A DNA stretch of 64,000 nt from Ktedonospora formicarum (GTDB lineage Bacteria > Chloroflexota > Ktedonobacteria > Ktedonobacterales > Ktedonobacteraceae): contig NZ_BNJF01000001.1 of NCBI RefSeq assembly GCF_016587355.1, positions 1,240,001-1,304,000 of the forward strand, read 5' to 3'. Both the position numbers and the translations under genes were made by a program. Positions 7,939-16,352 of the stretch are shown piece after piece. The notes beneath the pieces are model-generated. The model saw nothing but the letters and a program-made list of their open reading frames with translations. It had not been told where the DNA came from and made no database searches. The first letter of the stretch is position 1, and every line of letters starts with the position of its first letter.

Positions 7939-10508
7939 ACTATTGGGCACTGGAGACGCAAAGGAAGGGTTGTACCCAGGATACTGGCATACCGCATGCG
8001 CAGCGCCTCTGCTTTTGCGTCATCATCACTTAAGGGTTTATCCAGGTGCACGACCATACTATCCAGGGTCTCAGCAGTATCCAGAATCACACTCACGACG
8101 GCTGGTGTAATGGGCGTATTACCTTCCATCACACTATCTAGCAGGTCTTCCGAAGCATGCGAAAGATCAGAGATGGACCGGAAGCCCATCATACCCGCAG
8201 CCCCTTTGAGTGTATGGGTAGCGCGACGAATACCCTGAATCAGATCGCGATTGTTTGGATCACTTTCCAGCGCAGCCACATGCACGCTAATTGACTGCAA
8301 ATGCTCCTCAGCCTCCAGGCGGAAGATTTCAGCCGCTTCATCACCAAAATCGCTATTAAACGCCGGAGCAGGCTGAGGCGGTGCAGCAGGCTTAGCAGGT
8401 GTTTGTGCTGGTATATGAGGCTGACTATATGTAGGCGCCACTGACTGGGATGTAGGAGCTTTCGGCTGTTGGGATGGTTGATGAGCAACCTCTCCTCCGA
8501 GCGATTGCCTGGCACGATCCAGGTAATTTGTCGCCGCAGAGTTTTGCGCATCTTGAGTGGAAGGAGTTGTGGCGCTTCCCAGGCCAAGAGCGGAAGGTCC
8601 CAGAGTCGAGATCTGGCCCAGGAACTCCTGACGAACCTGAATCTCAATCTCATTACGCAACCGCCGCTCTAGATCAGACATTGACTCGCCCAGGCGAGGT
8701 AGAGACGCAGCTTGAGCATTGGCTGATTGCCATTGAGCTTGACTTTCATACTCACGTCTCACCTCTTCGCGAACCTGCGGCTCTAGCTCACCACGGACTT
8801 GTGACGCGATCTCGGCTCGTAACGCCTGTATATCCCCCTGGCGCTCAAACGTAACACGTTCGCGTAGAGTTTCCGGGTTCTGTGAACGCTGCATCTCCCA
8901 AGAAGACCAGCCTTCTTTTTGTCTGAAGAGTGGCTCATTTTGAGTCTGCTGCAAACGTTCTTGAAGTTGTTGGAACTCCAGGCTACATGATTCAACAGCC
9001 GTCTGAATTTGCTGGATAGTCCAATGGACCTGCTCATCCGTCGTCTCAAAGCCACTTGAAATATGGTTCAGGCGCTCCAGAACTTTCTTAAGTTTGGAGT
9101 TCGATACCCACATCACCGAAAGTGGAAGATAGCGACGCACTTGCTCTGGGCTATTCCGCAGATTTAGGCCCATAGCGCGCCCAGCCCAATCCTCCATCCG
9201 ATCCAGAGCATCCTTCGAACCATCCAGGAAGCCTTTAAACTCTTTGCGCTGCTCCTCAATGATCTCAATTGAGAGGCGGAGTTGTGAGGTAACTTCCTGC
9301 ATCGTGGCAAATATCGATGTCAGGTTCTGCGTTTCACGCTGCGCCACCTCATAGCTCGCTGATAAGGAAGCTCCTTGCACATTCAACTGTGCTGGCGACG
9401 TAGGAGCGACAGGAAGTGAGGTTGCTTCAGGCTCTGACGCGAACGGCTGATACGAAGTCTCCCAGGCAGGTATTGATTGCTGATTAGCTTCCGTTCCAAA
9501 AGGTGTCTCTACCTGAGGTGCCATATTCCGTGATGAATCGGTTGTGCGCGGCCATTGCTCTATATCAACGGGCGAAAACCGCGATAAATCGGAGAGATCA
9601 GGCTGTATGACATCGTTCTGCTGCGTCTCAGGCTCCAAATATGTAGACTCCTGTGGAGCACTACTCGCATGGTAATTTTCAAGGGATGGAGCTGAAGAAG
9701 CAACATCAGGCACAGAAGGCGGATTTCCTGAAAATGGAGTGTTGGGGGGTGCAGAGGGCATCCCTCGCATAGAAGCCATAAGCTCTTCAAGGGCACTGGC
9801 AGAAGAAGCCGCTGGTTGTACAGGCTGGGAAAACGGGGGGGGGGATTGTGTTTGCTGCTGAGGATGAGACAGCTCTTCAATTGACTCTCCCGGCCACTCC
9901 ATATCTTCATCTTGTGACGAGCTTGGGGTGCGAAACGATTCCAGAACCTCGTCAAACGAGGGCATCGCAGATGTGCCAGGAGTAATAGGTGGCAAAGGGG
10001 CCCCAAACTGAGGGCTATAGCCCGGTTCCTGCATGGTTGAAAATGATGCCAGACTATCAAGCGGGAACGAATGTGCTCCCGTCATCTGGGGTGGTGCGGT
10101 CTCGCTTGAAGCATCCACCTCAGCGCGATAGCGCGCATAGTCAGCATCGTCTTCCGCAATTACCGCATCCTCGTCAATTCCACTACGGATACCCTCTATA
10201 AGTTGATGCAACCGACCTAACGAACGATGCAATAGACCTAGCAAAGGTTCATCAAGTGTCGTTAAACCATCTAATGCATCCCCTAAGATATCTTCCATCC
10301 CATGAGCCACATGTGCCAGACCAGGAAGGTCCATCATGGAAGCGGAGCCACCGATAGTATGCGTTCGGCGGTGCGTTTCTTCAAGGGCATCCATGTCGTT
10401 CGGGGTGAGAGCCAGTCGCTCCAGATTCTTCTCTATCTCTGGCAAATAGCTATTCACCTCTTCGATAAACGAATCGAGGACTGATAGTTTATCAAATGTA
10501 TTCGACAT
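7935..10508 (-). CDS. Large HPt protein, the separated N-terminal half of a CheA
   Basis: About 857 residues. The N-terminal HPt domain has His near residue 50 in HTIGGSASMM, with Gly where Lys is usual. A canonical HPt domain (HTLKGAAGMMG, His about 765) lies near the C-terminus. The 650 residues between are mostly low-complexity Pro, Ser and Gln, plus a helical stretch near 410-530 and predicted coiled coil. This is the phosphotransfer module found at the front of PilL, ChpA and PixL. The ATG at 10508 and an in-frame GTG at 10523 both have weak SDs, so the start is uncertain. The stop overlaps the kinase-core start as ATGA. It likely receives phosphate from the kinase core and passes it to the receivers encoded upstream. 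Confidence 0.85.
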   Translation of the reverse strand: MSNTFDKLSVLDSFIEEVNSYLPEIEKNLERLALTPNDMDALEETHRRTHTIGGSASMMDLPGLAHVAHGMEDILGDALDGLTTLDEPLLGLLHRSLGRLHQLIEGIRSGIDEDAVIAEDDADYARYRAEVDASSETAPPQMTGAHSFPLDSLASFSTMQEPGYSPQFGAPLPPITPGTSAMPSFDEVLESFRTPSSSQDEDMEWPGESIEELSHPQQQTQSPPPFSQPVQPAASSASALEELMASMRGMPSAPPNTPFSGNPPSVPDVASSAPSLENYHASSAPQESTYLEPETQQNDVIQPDLSDLSRFSPVDIEQWPRTTDSSRNMAPQVETPFGTEANQQSIPAWETSYQPFASEPEATSLPVAPTSPAQLNVQGASLSASYEVAQRETQNLTSIFATMQEVTSQLRLSIEIIEEQRKEFKGFLDGSKDALDRMEDWAGRAMGLNLRNSPEQVRRYLPLSVMWVSNSKLKKVLERLNHISSGFETTDEQVHWTIQQIQTAVESCSLEFQQLQERLQQTQNEPLFRQKEGWSSWEMQRSQNPETLRERVTFERQGDIQALRAEIASQVRGELEPQVREEVRREYESQAQWQSANAQAASLPRLGESMSDLERRLRNEIEIQVRQEFLGQISTLGPSALGLGSATTPSTQDAQNSAATNYLDRARQSLGGEVAHQPSQQPKAPTSQSVAPTYSQPHIPAQTPAKPAAPPQPAPAFNSDFGDEAAEIFRLEAEEHLQSISVHVAALESDPNNRDLIQGIRRATHTLKGAAGMMGFRSISDLSHASEDLLDSVMEGNTPITPAVVSVILDTAETLDSMVVHLDKPLSDDDAKAEALRMRYASILGTTLPLRLQCPIV

Positions 10509-10532
10509 GTTGCGCTTACCCACTTACCTATC

Positions 10533-10577
10533 TCAGTGTCAGGCAATTCCCTTTTGAAGGGAATGACCTAACACTGA
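10533..10577 (-). promoter_or_regulatory. Long hairpin between the MCP and HPt genes
   Basis: TCAGTGT pairs with ACACTGA on the outside and ATTCCCTT with AAGGGAAT around a 3-base loop, with AGG/CCT pairing between. That gives about 18 pairs over 45 bases. It sits just before the HPt start and has no T run. It could be a processing site or a partial attenuator setting MCP and kinase levels differently. Confidence 0.5.
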
Positions 10578-10613
10578 TCTGCTATTTGTTGCTGTATGTA
10601 CGAGCACACAATG

Positions 10614-12674
10614 CTAACGCTGGAAAGGCGGTTGATCTGAGCTCTTCTCGCCAGGCCAGCGTTGCTGCTGTGGTTGGCGGGTTCCAGGCTGACCTGGGAA
10701 ACCTGGCTGCGAGACAGGGCCGAGAGGTGTATTTGGTGGCATGGAGAATCCATTAGGGTTAGGGGCACCAATACCAGGGAGTGAATTCTGCGGCAACCCA
10801 AAGCCGCTATTCATACCCTGAAAACTGTCAGCTCCATCCAGATTCGCGAAACCTTGTTGGCTCCCTAAGCTGCCAAACTGATCGTTTTGCCCGCCAAAGC
10901 CACCAAACTGATCGTTCTGCCCACCAAAGCCACCAAACTGATCTCCCTGGTCTCCAAAGCTACCAAACTGATCATTCTGCCCACCAAAGCTGCCAAACTG
11001 ATCATTCTGTCCACCAAAGCTACCAAACTGGTCTCCAAAGCCCTGCTGTGAACTCATGCTCTGGGCATTTGAACGCGAACCAAGAGCAATAAGTGACTCA
11101 TTATTAGGCTCTGGAAGTGGTGGGAAACTGCCCGCGAAGCTTTGATTGCTATTCCATTCCCCATCATTACCGCCTGGAGCAGCAAGACTAGGAAGTCCGA
11201 AGCTATCTAAGCTATTATTGTTCCCAGAAGGGAGCTCAGCAATAGATGCCATTCCTGGGAAGGTACCACCAGCGACTTCACTTGCATGATCTGGCAGGCG
11301 GAAGGTTGAAACCGAAGCGCGCAGTTGCTCAGCGAGTTCAGCAAGATAGCTCACACTTACCGCTGCTTCCTGTGTGTTGGAGTCGGTCTGGCGAGTAATC
11401 TCTGAAATACGACCCATAGCGACAGCAACGGCTTCAGAGACGCTGGTCTGCTCATTCGCGGCATGCGCGATGCTCTCAATCATCTGCGCCTGACGTTCAA
11501 CATCAGCGTAGATGGAGTTCAATGAACGTTCAACGTTATCTGCCAGCTGTGATCCCTTGACAACTTCCTGGGTGCTATCTTCCATAGCCACAACAGCTTC
11601 GTAAGTATCACCCTGAATACTCTTGACAAGTGTCGCGATACGCTTCGTCGATTCCGTCGATCGCTCAGCCAGGAGGCGGATCTCATCGGCAACAACCGCA
11701 AAACCTCGTCCATGCTCACCAGCCATCGCCGACTGAATCGCGGCGTTAAGAGCAAGCAAGTTTGTCTGATCAGCGATATCTTCGATGATACGTACGATTT
11801 CGCCGATCTCATTGGATCGCTCACCCAAGCGCTTGATCTTCTTCGCGGTCTCTTGCACATTCTCGCGAATCAGCATCATGCCTTCAATTGTCTGACGCAC
11901 CGCCTGCTGACCATTAGTCGCATTACGCAATGCCTGTTGAGATACATCCACGCTCGTCTGGGCATTTTTCGCGACGCTTTGAATAAAGACAGCCAGTGCC
12001 TCTACAGCCTCGGTGGTTTGTGAAATCTGCGCCACCTGCGTCTCGGATGCTTGCGTCAGTTCGTTGGATCCGTCCAGAATTCGACGAGTCGCATTAGTGA
12101 CCTGTACAGCGGTTGACTGCACGCGACCCACAACCTTCGCCAATTCTTCGATCATATAGTTAAACGAGTCCGCCAGCACACCCAATGTATCAGGAGTGAC
12201 CTCAGCCTGTACGCGAAGATCACCATCACCAACCGCACTTACCTCTTGCAGTAGTTTCTCAATCTGAGCCTGCAAGGCCGCAGCATCGCTACCGCCACTA
12301 CCAAGAGCAGCATTGGGGGTGGGGCTTTGATGCTCAAGTAGGGAATTGATCGACATACCCAGAACGGCAAAGTCGTCATCCCCATTTACCGCTACACGGG
12401 CACTGCGATCACCATTTGCATACTCGCGGCACGCCTCAATAAGGCCCTGAACACGATCTTTCACTCGCCTCTGCATTAAATAATTAACGATAAGCACAAG
12501 CAATACGACTACCACCGCACACCCAATGATAAGACCGATCAGCGCCCCCCCACTCATTTGTAGAGATAAGCCACCTAGAACCGCGAAGGCAATCAACGGG
12601 ACTAGCGCTGAGACGATCATACTCGTCTGCATGATGCCATCGACGGTCATACCCTTGTTCCGATCAGGATTCAT
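10614..12674 (-). CDS. PilJ/PixJ-type methyl-accepting chemotaxis protein
   Basis: 686 residues. Two hydrophobic segments (about 18-40 and 44-66) are separated by only a few residues, so there is no extracellular ligand domain. A HAMP-like region and a second HAMP-like stretch (about 68-180) follow, then the MCP signalling helices. The hairpin tip is near 300-345 (DQTNLLALNAAI, then AGEHGRGFAVVADEI), and AMAGEHGRGFAVV is PilJ-like. The C-terminal 200 residues are low complexity, with five and a half 10-residue repeats of the FGGQNDQFGS type. The start has an AGGAGG SD. It would relay an intracellular or membrane signal through CheW to the kinase core. No cheR or cheB is in the cluster. Confidence 0.92.
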   Translation of the reverse strand: MNPDRNKGMTVDGIMQTSMIVSALVPLIAFAVLGGLSLQMSGGALIGLIIGCAVVVVLLVLIVNYLMQRRVKDRVQGLIEACREYANGDRSARVAVNGDDDFAVLGMSINSLLEHQSPTPNAALGSGGSDAAALQAQIEKLLQEVSAVGDGDLRVQAEVTPDTLGVLADSFNYMIEELAKVVGRVQSTAVQVTNATRRILDGSNELTQASETQVAQISQTTEAVEALAVFIQSVAKNAQTSVDVSQQALRNATNGQQAVRQTIEGMMLIRENVQETAKKIKRLGERSNEIGEIVRIIEDIADQTNLLALNAAIQSAMAGEHGRGFAVVADEIRLLAERSTESTKRIATLVKSIQGDTYEAVVAMEDSTQEVVKGSQLADNVERSLNSIYADVERQAQMIESIAHAANEQTSVSEAVAVAMGRISEITRQTDSNTQEAAVSVSYLAELAEQLRASVSTFRLPDHASEVAGGTFPGMASIAELPSGNNNSLDSFGLPSLAAPGGNDGEWNSNQSFAGSFPPLPEPNNESLIALGSRSNAQSMSSQQGFGDQFGSFGGQNDQFGSFGGQNDQFGSFGDQGDQFGGFGGQNDQFGGFGGQNDQFGSLGSQQGFANLDGADSFQGMNSGFGLPQNSLPGIGAPNPNGFSMPPNTPLGPVSQPGFPGQPGTRQPQQQRWPGEKSSDQPPFQR
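10871..11040 (-). repeat. 30-bp tandem repeat inside the MCP gene (5.7 copies)
   Basis: Direct reading gives units starting at 10871, 10901, 10931, 10961 and 10991, plus a partial unit at 11021. Each is about 80-97 percent alike and encodes FGGQNDQFGS-type decapeptides. It is in frame, so copy-number change would lengthen or shorten a disordered tail without breaking the gene. Confidence 0.9.
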
Positions 12675-12704
12675 CCCGCCAGACCTCCTGTCATTTTTAC
12701 GATC

Positions 12705-12821
12705 TGCCTCTAACGTCTTCTGCGAAACCCGACCCCATTCGGGGGCACCCTCACAAGAGGGTACTGCGGCGGCGGCACCACTTCGTGGCGAGCGCGCTCA
12801 GGTTCTCGAATAGGTAGTAAG
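12705..12821 (-). promoter_or_regulatory. Structured leader element, copy 1, upstream of the MCP gene
   Basis: On the minus strand this stretch aligns along its whole length with the element at 33700-33799. Shared blocks include TGAGCGCG, a GCCCnCGAATGnGGG hairpin, GGTTTTCG, AAGAC and TTAG. This copy has one extra hairpin (ACCCTC TTGT GAGGGT). It ends about 30 bases before the MCP start and its SD. It may be a regulatory RNA leader or a dispersed structured repeat. No known riboswitch consensus was recognised. Confidence 0.5.
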
Positions 12822-12840
12822 CCGGGTCACGAAAGACCCA

Positions 12841-13434
12841 CTAGCCGATAGATTCGTAGCGCTGCATTTTCTCAGAGAAAAGTAACTGTGTCACATCCAA
12901 TAGAACCAGTACACGTGTCGCAAGCAACGCGCACCCAGCAGCATAGGGTGTAGCCCAGTGAGGAATTGTAGCCTGACGCACATTCCCATTAATAATAGCG
13001 GTATCAGGAATAGGAAGCATCTCACTGACACTATCAACCACGAAACTGATTACCATCTCATTTTCCTGCAACGAGAGTAACCGTGTACGTGATGTCTGTG
13101 CCGCTGGCCCTAATCCTAGAAACGTGTGAAAATCCACTACTGATATAATCGAACCACGCAGGTTAATAACCCCTAGTACCCAATCAGCAACATTGGGAAC
13201 CGCAGTCAACAAGCCAAGGCGCTCTACACCTTGAACTTGCCCCGCTTTTACGGCGAAGTCGTGGCCAGCTAAAGAGAAGACCAGATATTGCTCGCCAACT
13301 ACTGCGGAAGCACCCTCAGCTCCCGGCAGACCACTACCAGAAGGTGCTGAAGATGCAGTAAGCATTCTCTCTTGTAGCTGCTGAATAGCAGCTAGTCTAT
13401 CGCGTTGCAACATTTTCAGATTCTCGCTGGACAC
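12841..13434 (-). CDS. CheW-like coupling protein (PixI/PilI type)
   Basis: 197 residues from GTG 13434. That start has a GGGGAG SD 7 bases upstream, while the longer TTG start at 13449 would begin inside the SD. An N-terminal variable tail of about 40 residues precedes a CheW domain (about 48-190: GEQYLVFSLAGHDFAV, VLGVINLRGSIISVVDF). CheW links the MCP to the CheA kinase core in the cytoplasmic array. It lies between the receiver gene and the MCP gene, as in pix-type clusters. A small hairpin (13452-13470, CAGGCG/CGCCTG) stands just before the SD. Confidence 0.9.
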   Translation of the reverse strand: MSSENLKMLQRDRLAAIQQLQERMLTASSAPSGSGLPGAEGASAVVGEQYLVFSLAGHDFAVKAGQVQGVERLGLLTAVPNVADWVLGVINLRGSIISVVDFHTFLGLGPAAQTSRTRLLSLQENEMVISFVVDSVSEMLPIPDTAIINGNVRQATIPHWATPYAAGCALLATRVLVLLDVTQLLFSEKMQRYESIG

Positions 13435-13518
13435 AAAACTACTCCCCAAAGGAACAGGCGTGTACCGCCTGACGCTATCTCAAGTTTTTAACACGTCCTG
13501 GTTAATACGTGGTCCCTT

Positions 13519-13884
13519 TTAGACCAGGCGACGCACGCTTGCGATAAGCTCTTCATCTTTGAATGGCTTGGTAAGGAACATATCCGCACCTTGCCGCAAG
13601 CCCCAGGACCGATCGAGCGCTGTGTTCTTACTCGTCAACAAGATAATCGGAATATGTCGACTTGCCTCCAGGCTCTTCAGCCTTCGGCATACCTGAAACC
13701 CATTCTGCTTAGGGAGCACTACATCCAACACAATGCACTGTGGACGCTCTTTGAACACCTTCTCGAAGGCTTCTTCGCCATCAACGGCTGTAACAACCTC
13801 AAATCCGCTGTTACGTAGAGGAGCCACAATCATCGTCAACTCTGTCCAACTATCATCCACAACGAGTACTTTCTGCCCAGGCAT
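13519..13884 (-). CDS. Single-domain response regulator (PilH/PixH/CheY-like)
   Basis: 121 residues, a receiver domain only. It shows the acidic pair VVDD near 9-11, the phospho-acceptor VLDVVLPKQNG (Asp54), a conserved LTS and the KPF lysine loop. I chose ATG 13884 because a GGAAAGG SD lies before it; the ATG eight codons upstream has none. It is the second receiver after the PATAN protein and matches the position of pixH or pilH. Such proteins take phosphate from the CheA HPt and act as output or as a phosphate sink. Confidence 0.9.
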   Translation of the reverse strand: MPGQKVLVVDDSWTELTMIVAPLRNSGFEVVTAVDGEEAFEKVFKERPQCIVLDVVLPKQNGFQVCRRLKSLEASRHIPIILLTSKNTALDRSWGLRQGADMFLTKPFKDEELIASVRRLV

Positions 13885-14010
13885 CCTATTATAACCTTTC
13901 CTAAACATAGCATACCAGTGTGATGGGAGTTTAAGGCTATAATACTATGCTTTTCTTTACCTGGCATGTTTTGCATAGGTAAAGCTGAACACAAACATGT
14001 AGTCGTATTT

Positions 14011-14451
14011 TTAGCCTCGACGGTATCTGGTGCGTGGGCGCATTTGCTCCTGCCGGACCGGCATTCTATCCTGCCAGTTCACCAGATGCTTTTTGACTGT
14101 TTGCACCAGTTCAGCGGAGTCAAAGGGCTTTGTCAGGTACTCAGTAGAGCCCGCCAGACGCCCTCGCATCTTGTCAAACAAACCGTCTTTCCCACTGAGC
14201 ATAATAATTGGAATTTGCCGAAACTGCAAGCTTTTACGAATTATCTGGCAAATATGGTACCCATCCATACGAGGAAGCTGAATATCTAACAAAATAACGG
14301 CTGGCATCTCGTCAGCCACAGAGGTCAGAGCACTGAGTCCATCACTGGCGGTTATGACTCGAATATTCTCTCTTTGCAGGGTCATCTGCACAATTTTGCG
14401 TACGGTGGGACTATCATCCACCACCAGCACCGTTGGTTGATCCACTGCCAT
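14011..14451 (-). CDS. Response regulator receiver (PilG-like, or the REC half of a split PixG)
   Basis: 146 residues. A receiver domain (VVDDSPTVRK, phospho-acceptor LLDIQLPRMDG with Asp56, LSGKDG, LTKPF) is followed by a 22-residue basic tail. The start ATG directly abuts the upstream TAA (TAAATG), with an AGGAGG SD inside the end of the PATAN gene. In cyanobacteria PixG and PatA are PATAN-receiver fusions; here the same two parts are adjacent genes. It probably receives phosphate from the HPt protein and controls a pilus motor or another output. That output is inference. Confidence 0.9.
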   Translation of the reverse strand: MAVDQPTVLVVDDSPTVRKIVQMTLQRENIRVITASDGLSALTSVADEMPAVILLDIQLPRMDGYHICQIIRKSLQFRQIPIIMLSGKDGLFDKMRGRLAGSTEYLTKPFDSAELVQTVKKHLVNWQDRMPVRQEQMRPRTRYRRG

Positions 14452-15864
14452 TTAGATTGTCCTCCTTTGCGTTTCCGGCGACCAGAATTCTCCCTCATTC
14501 TGGACCGCTCCTCTTGTGTTTTGTACGATGCCAAATGGAGAGCCCTGCTGCATCTGCTGCACACGTTGCCCTCTAGCTTGCTGCACATTTTTTTGTGCTC
14601 GATAAAACTGGTACTTTTGGATCTCGCCATCAATTTCCGAGAGGAGGACACGCCAAGCCATCGCAATCTGACGACCCATGTGCGAATTCCCAACTTCATC
14701 CTTTGCTAGCGCGTCAAAGACCATACGCAAATATGCGGAGAGACCTAATACAGCCTCTCCATAAAATTCTTCTAGCTGTTCTCCCTTAACAACTTTATTG
14801 AGGGTCAGTATATCACTACAATCAAGTTGTCCTTGAATAAAGGTGGCAGTCTCTAAAATCGGATACTGGTGTCTGGCAAGCTCTTGCAGGGGTGGCACGA
14901 AGCGTCGCTCGATAAAGCGCATTATTTCGGATTGAGTGAGCTGCCCTCTGCCACGCAAGCTGCGTGCAAAACTACCGTGATGCACAAAAAGCTCATTGAC
15001 ACAGTCACAGAGCGCCTTTATAAGGCCCAACAGCAGTTGTTCAACGTTTGTCACTTCGCGATAATGCTGGAGAGTGGTTTGGCAGCGAATGATTATATTT
15101 GAGAGATCCAATTGCAGGTTGTTTTCCAGAGCTGTATCCACGACTTCGATCAAATGGAGGTTGAGGAGCTGCATCATAACACGAGCAACACGAGCTTCAG
15201 GAGTCATCTGCACCAGGGCAATGGCCTGTAGGGGAAGTTCGCCATTACATAGGCAGAGAACTTCTATAGTGTCCTGGTTGAGACCCAGGCTCCGTAGATC
15301 ACGCTTAACGTCGGGAGACCAACGAGCCATGACACTACGCGTGAGTTGAGTGATCCCCTCCGCGACAATCTCTTCCCATTCGTCAGCCTGCCGTAGGGCC
15401 TCCAGCAGCACAGAATCCACATCAAGCGGCTGCATGGCCGTATCCATAGGCAGGAGCTGACGATGAAATGAAAAACGCCCATTGACCCAGCGCATAGCAT
15501 GACTAATAGATTGAGTCACGGCGAATTCCAGCCGTCTCTGCATCTCGCTCGCTGGCATCCAGCCGCGCTCTACGAGCAATTGTAAGGCTATTTGCATATT
15601 GCCGCGAGCCATCTCTTGAATCTGCTGCACACGTGGAGGGTCCAGCCTGTTAATCAAGCAGAGCATACTCAGGAGGTCTGGCTGTGGCACACCCTCCTCA
15701 TGTAGCCCTACGATTTTCCCCTTTCGCAGACTGATAGAAAGAGTGTCTGGCCCAGAAGAGACAAATAGCTTTCCTGTTTTCTCGCTTAGCGCAAGCATTT
15801 TAAGGATAGATTGGAGTCCTAATGTTTGTAGGTCTCCATCCATGATGCGATCTTGCTGCTCCAT
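14452..15864 (-). CDS. DUF4388/PATAN-domain protein, first gene of the chemosensory operon
   Basis: 470 residues. The N-terminus (about 8-130) matches the DUF4388/PATAN family: MDGDLQTLGLQSILKMLALS, then TGKLFVSS and LRKGKIVGLHEEG. The remaining 340 residues are helical and unassigned, ending in a Gln-rich tail. In cyanobacteria PATAN proteins act as output partners of pilus-linked chemosensory systems. There is no receiver domain; the next gene supplies one with no gap. The start at ATG 15864 has an AGGGA SD. No promoter was clear in the 490 bases upstream. Confidence 0.8.
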   Translation of the reverse strand: MEQQDRIMDGDLQTLGLQSILKMLALSEKTGKLFVSSGPDTLSISLRKGKIVGLHEEGVPQPDLLSMLCLINRLDPPRVQQIQEMARGNMQIALQLLVERGWMPASEMQRRLEFAVTQSISHAMRWVNGRFSFHRQLLPMDTAMQPLDVDSVLLEALRQADEWEEIVAEGITQLTRSVMARWSPDVKRDLRSLGLNQDTIEVLCLCNGELPLQAIALVQMTPEARVARVMMQLLNLHLIEVVDTALENNLQLDLSNIIIRCQTTLQHYREVTNVEQLLLGLIKALCDCVNELFVHHGSFARSLRGRGQLTQSEIMRFIERRFVPPLQELARHQYPILETATFIQGQLDCSDILTLNKVVKGEQLEEFYGEAVLGLSAYLRMVFDALAKDEVGNSHMGRQIAMAWRVLLSEIDGEIQKYQFYRAQKNVQQARGQRVQQMQQGSPFGIVQNTRGAVQNEGEFWSPETQRRTI

Positions 15865-16352
15865 TGTGGTCCCTAGTTCCTTTTACCGACTAGCCTATAA
15901 ATCCCCATCTGCGATCTTTACAGGCATCTACGTCTGTGCTCATCGCGCGTATGCTATAGACATTCCGTCATAATTTTCACGTTTACTTTTGTATATATCT
16001 GCTTACTAAGACACCTATTCCGCGCCTTCCCTGACACCCCATGCATTTTGTGCTATTCTCTAATGTAGGTCGCATTGCTCTTCCCAACACACAACATACC
16101 CACCCACTCCATGCTGATCGCTCTTGAGTATTGCTCCCTTGCACTCGCTCTCTCGCCCCATCGCGAAATACGATCTTTATCCACATCCCTTCTCACCACG
16201 CATACTCTCTCGTTACTCTCAAACCAGGGATACATGAAGCCTACTTCGGAAATCCACTTCGTCAAGGTCGCGCTTCCATAAGAAAACACACCCTAGCTCT
16301 ATAGTTTATACCAAACACGCTCGGCTTGCTATATCCCACCGTTAAGATTGTA
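15865..16352. other. Intergenic region upstream of the chemosensory operon
   Basis: 488 bases lying after the two-component regulator and before the PATAN gene, both on the minus strand. It is AT-rich near 15950-16000, and TATA-like sequences on the minus strand (TATATACA near 15990, TATAGCAT near 15950) may belong to the operon promoter. No well-spaced -35 box, terminator or coding frame with an SD was found. Confidence 0.45.

Noticed and set aside
10781..11092. Plus-strand frame with HQTDRSAHQS-type repeats
   Set aside because: Antisense of the 30-bp tandem repeat in the MCP gene.
12705..12821. c-di-GMP-I or TPP riboswitch upstream of the MCP gene
   Set aside because: The diagnostic conserved bases of those classes are absent on both strands.
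16053..16289. 78-codon minus-strand frame in the gap before the PATAN gene
   Set aside because: No SD, no conserved features, odd composition; likely chance.
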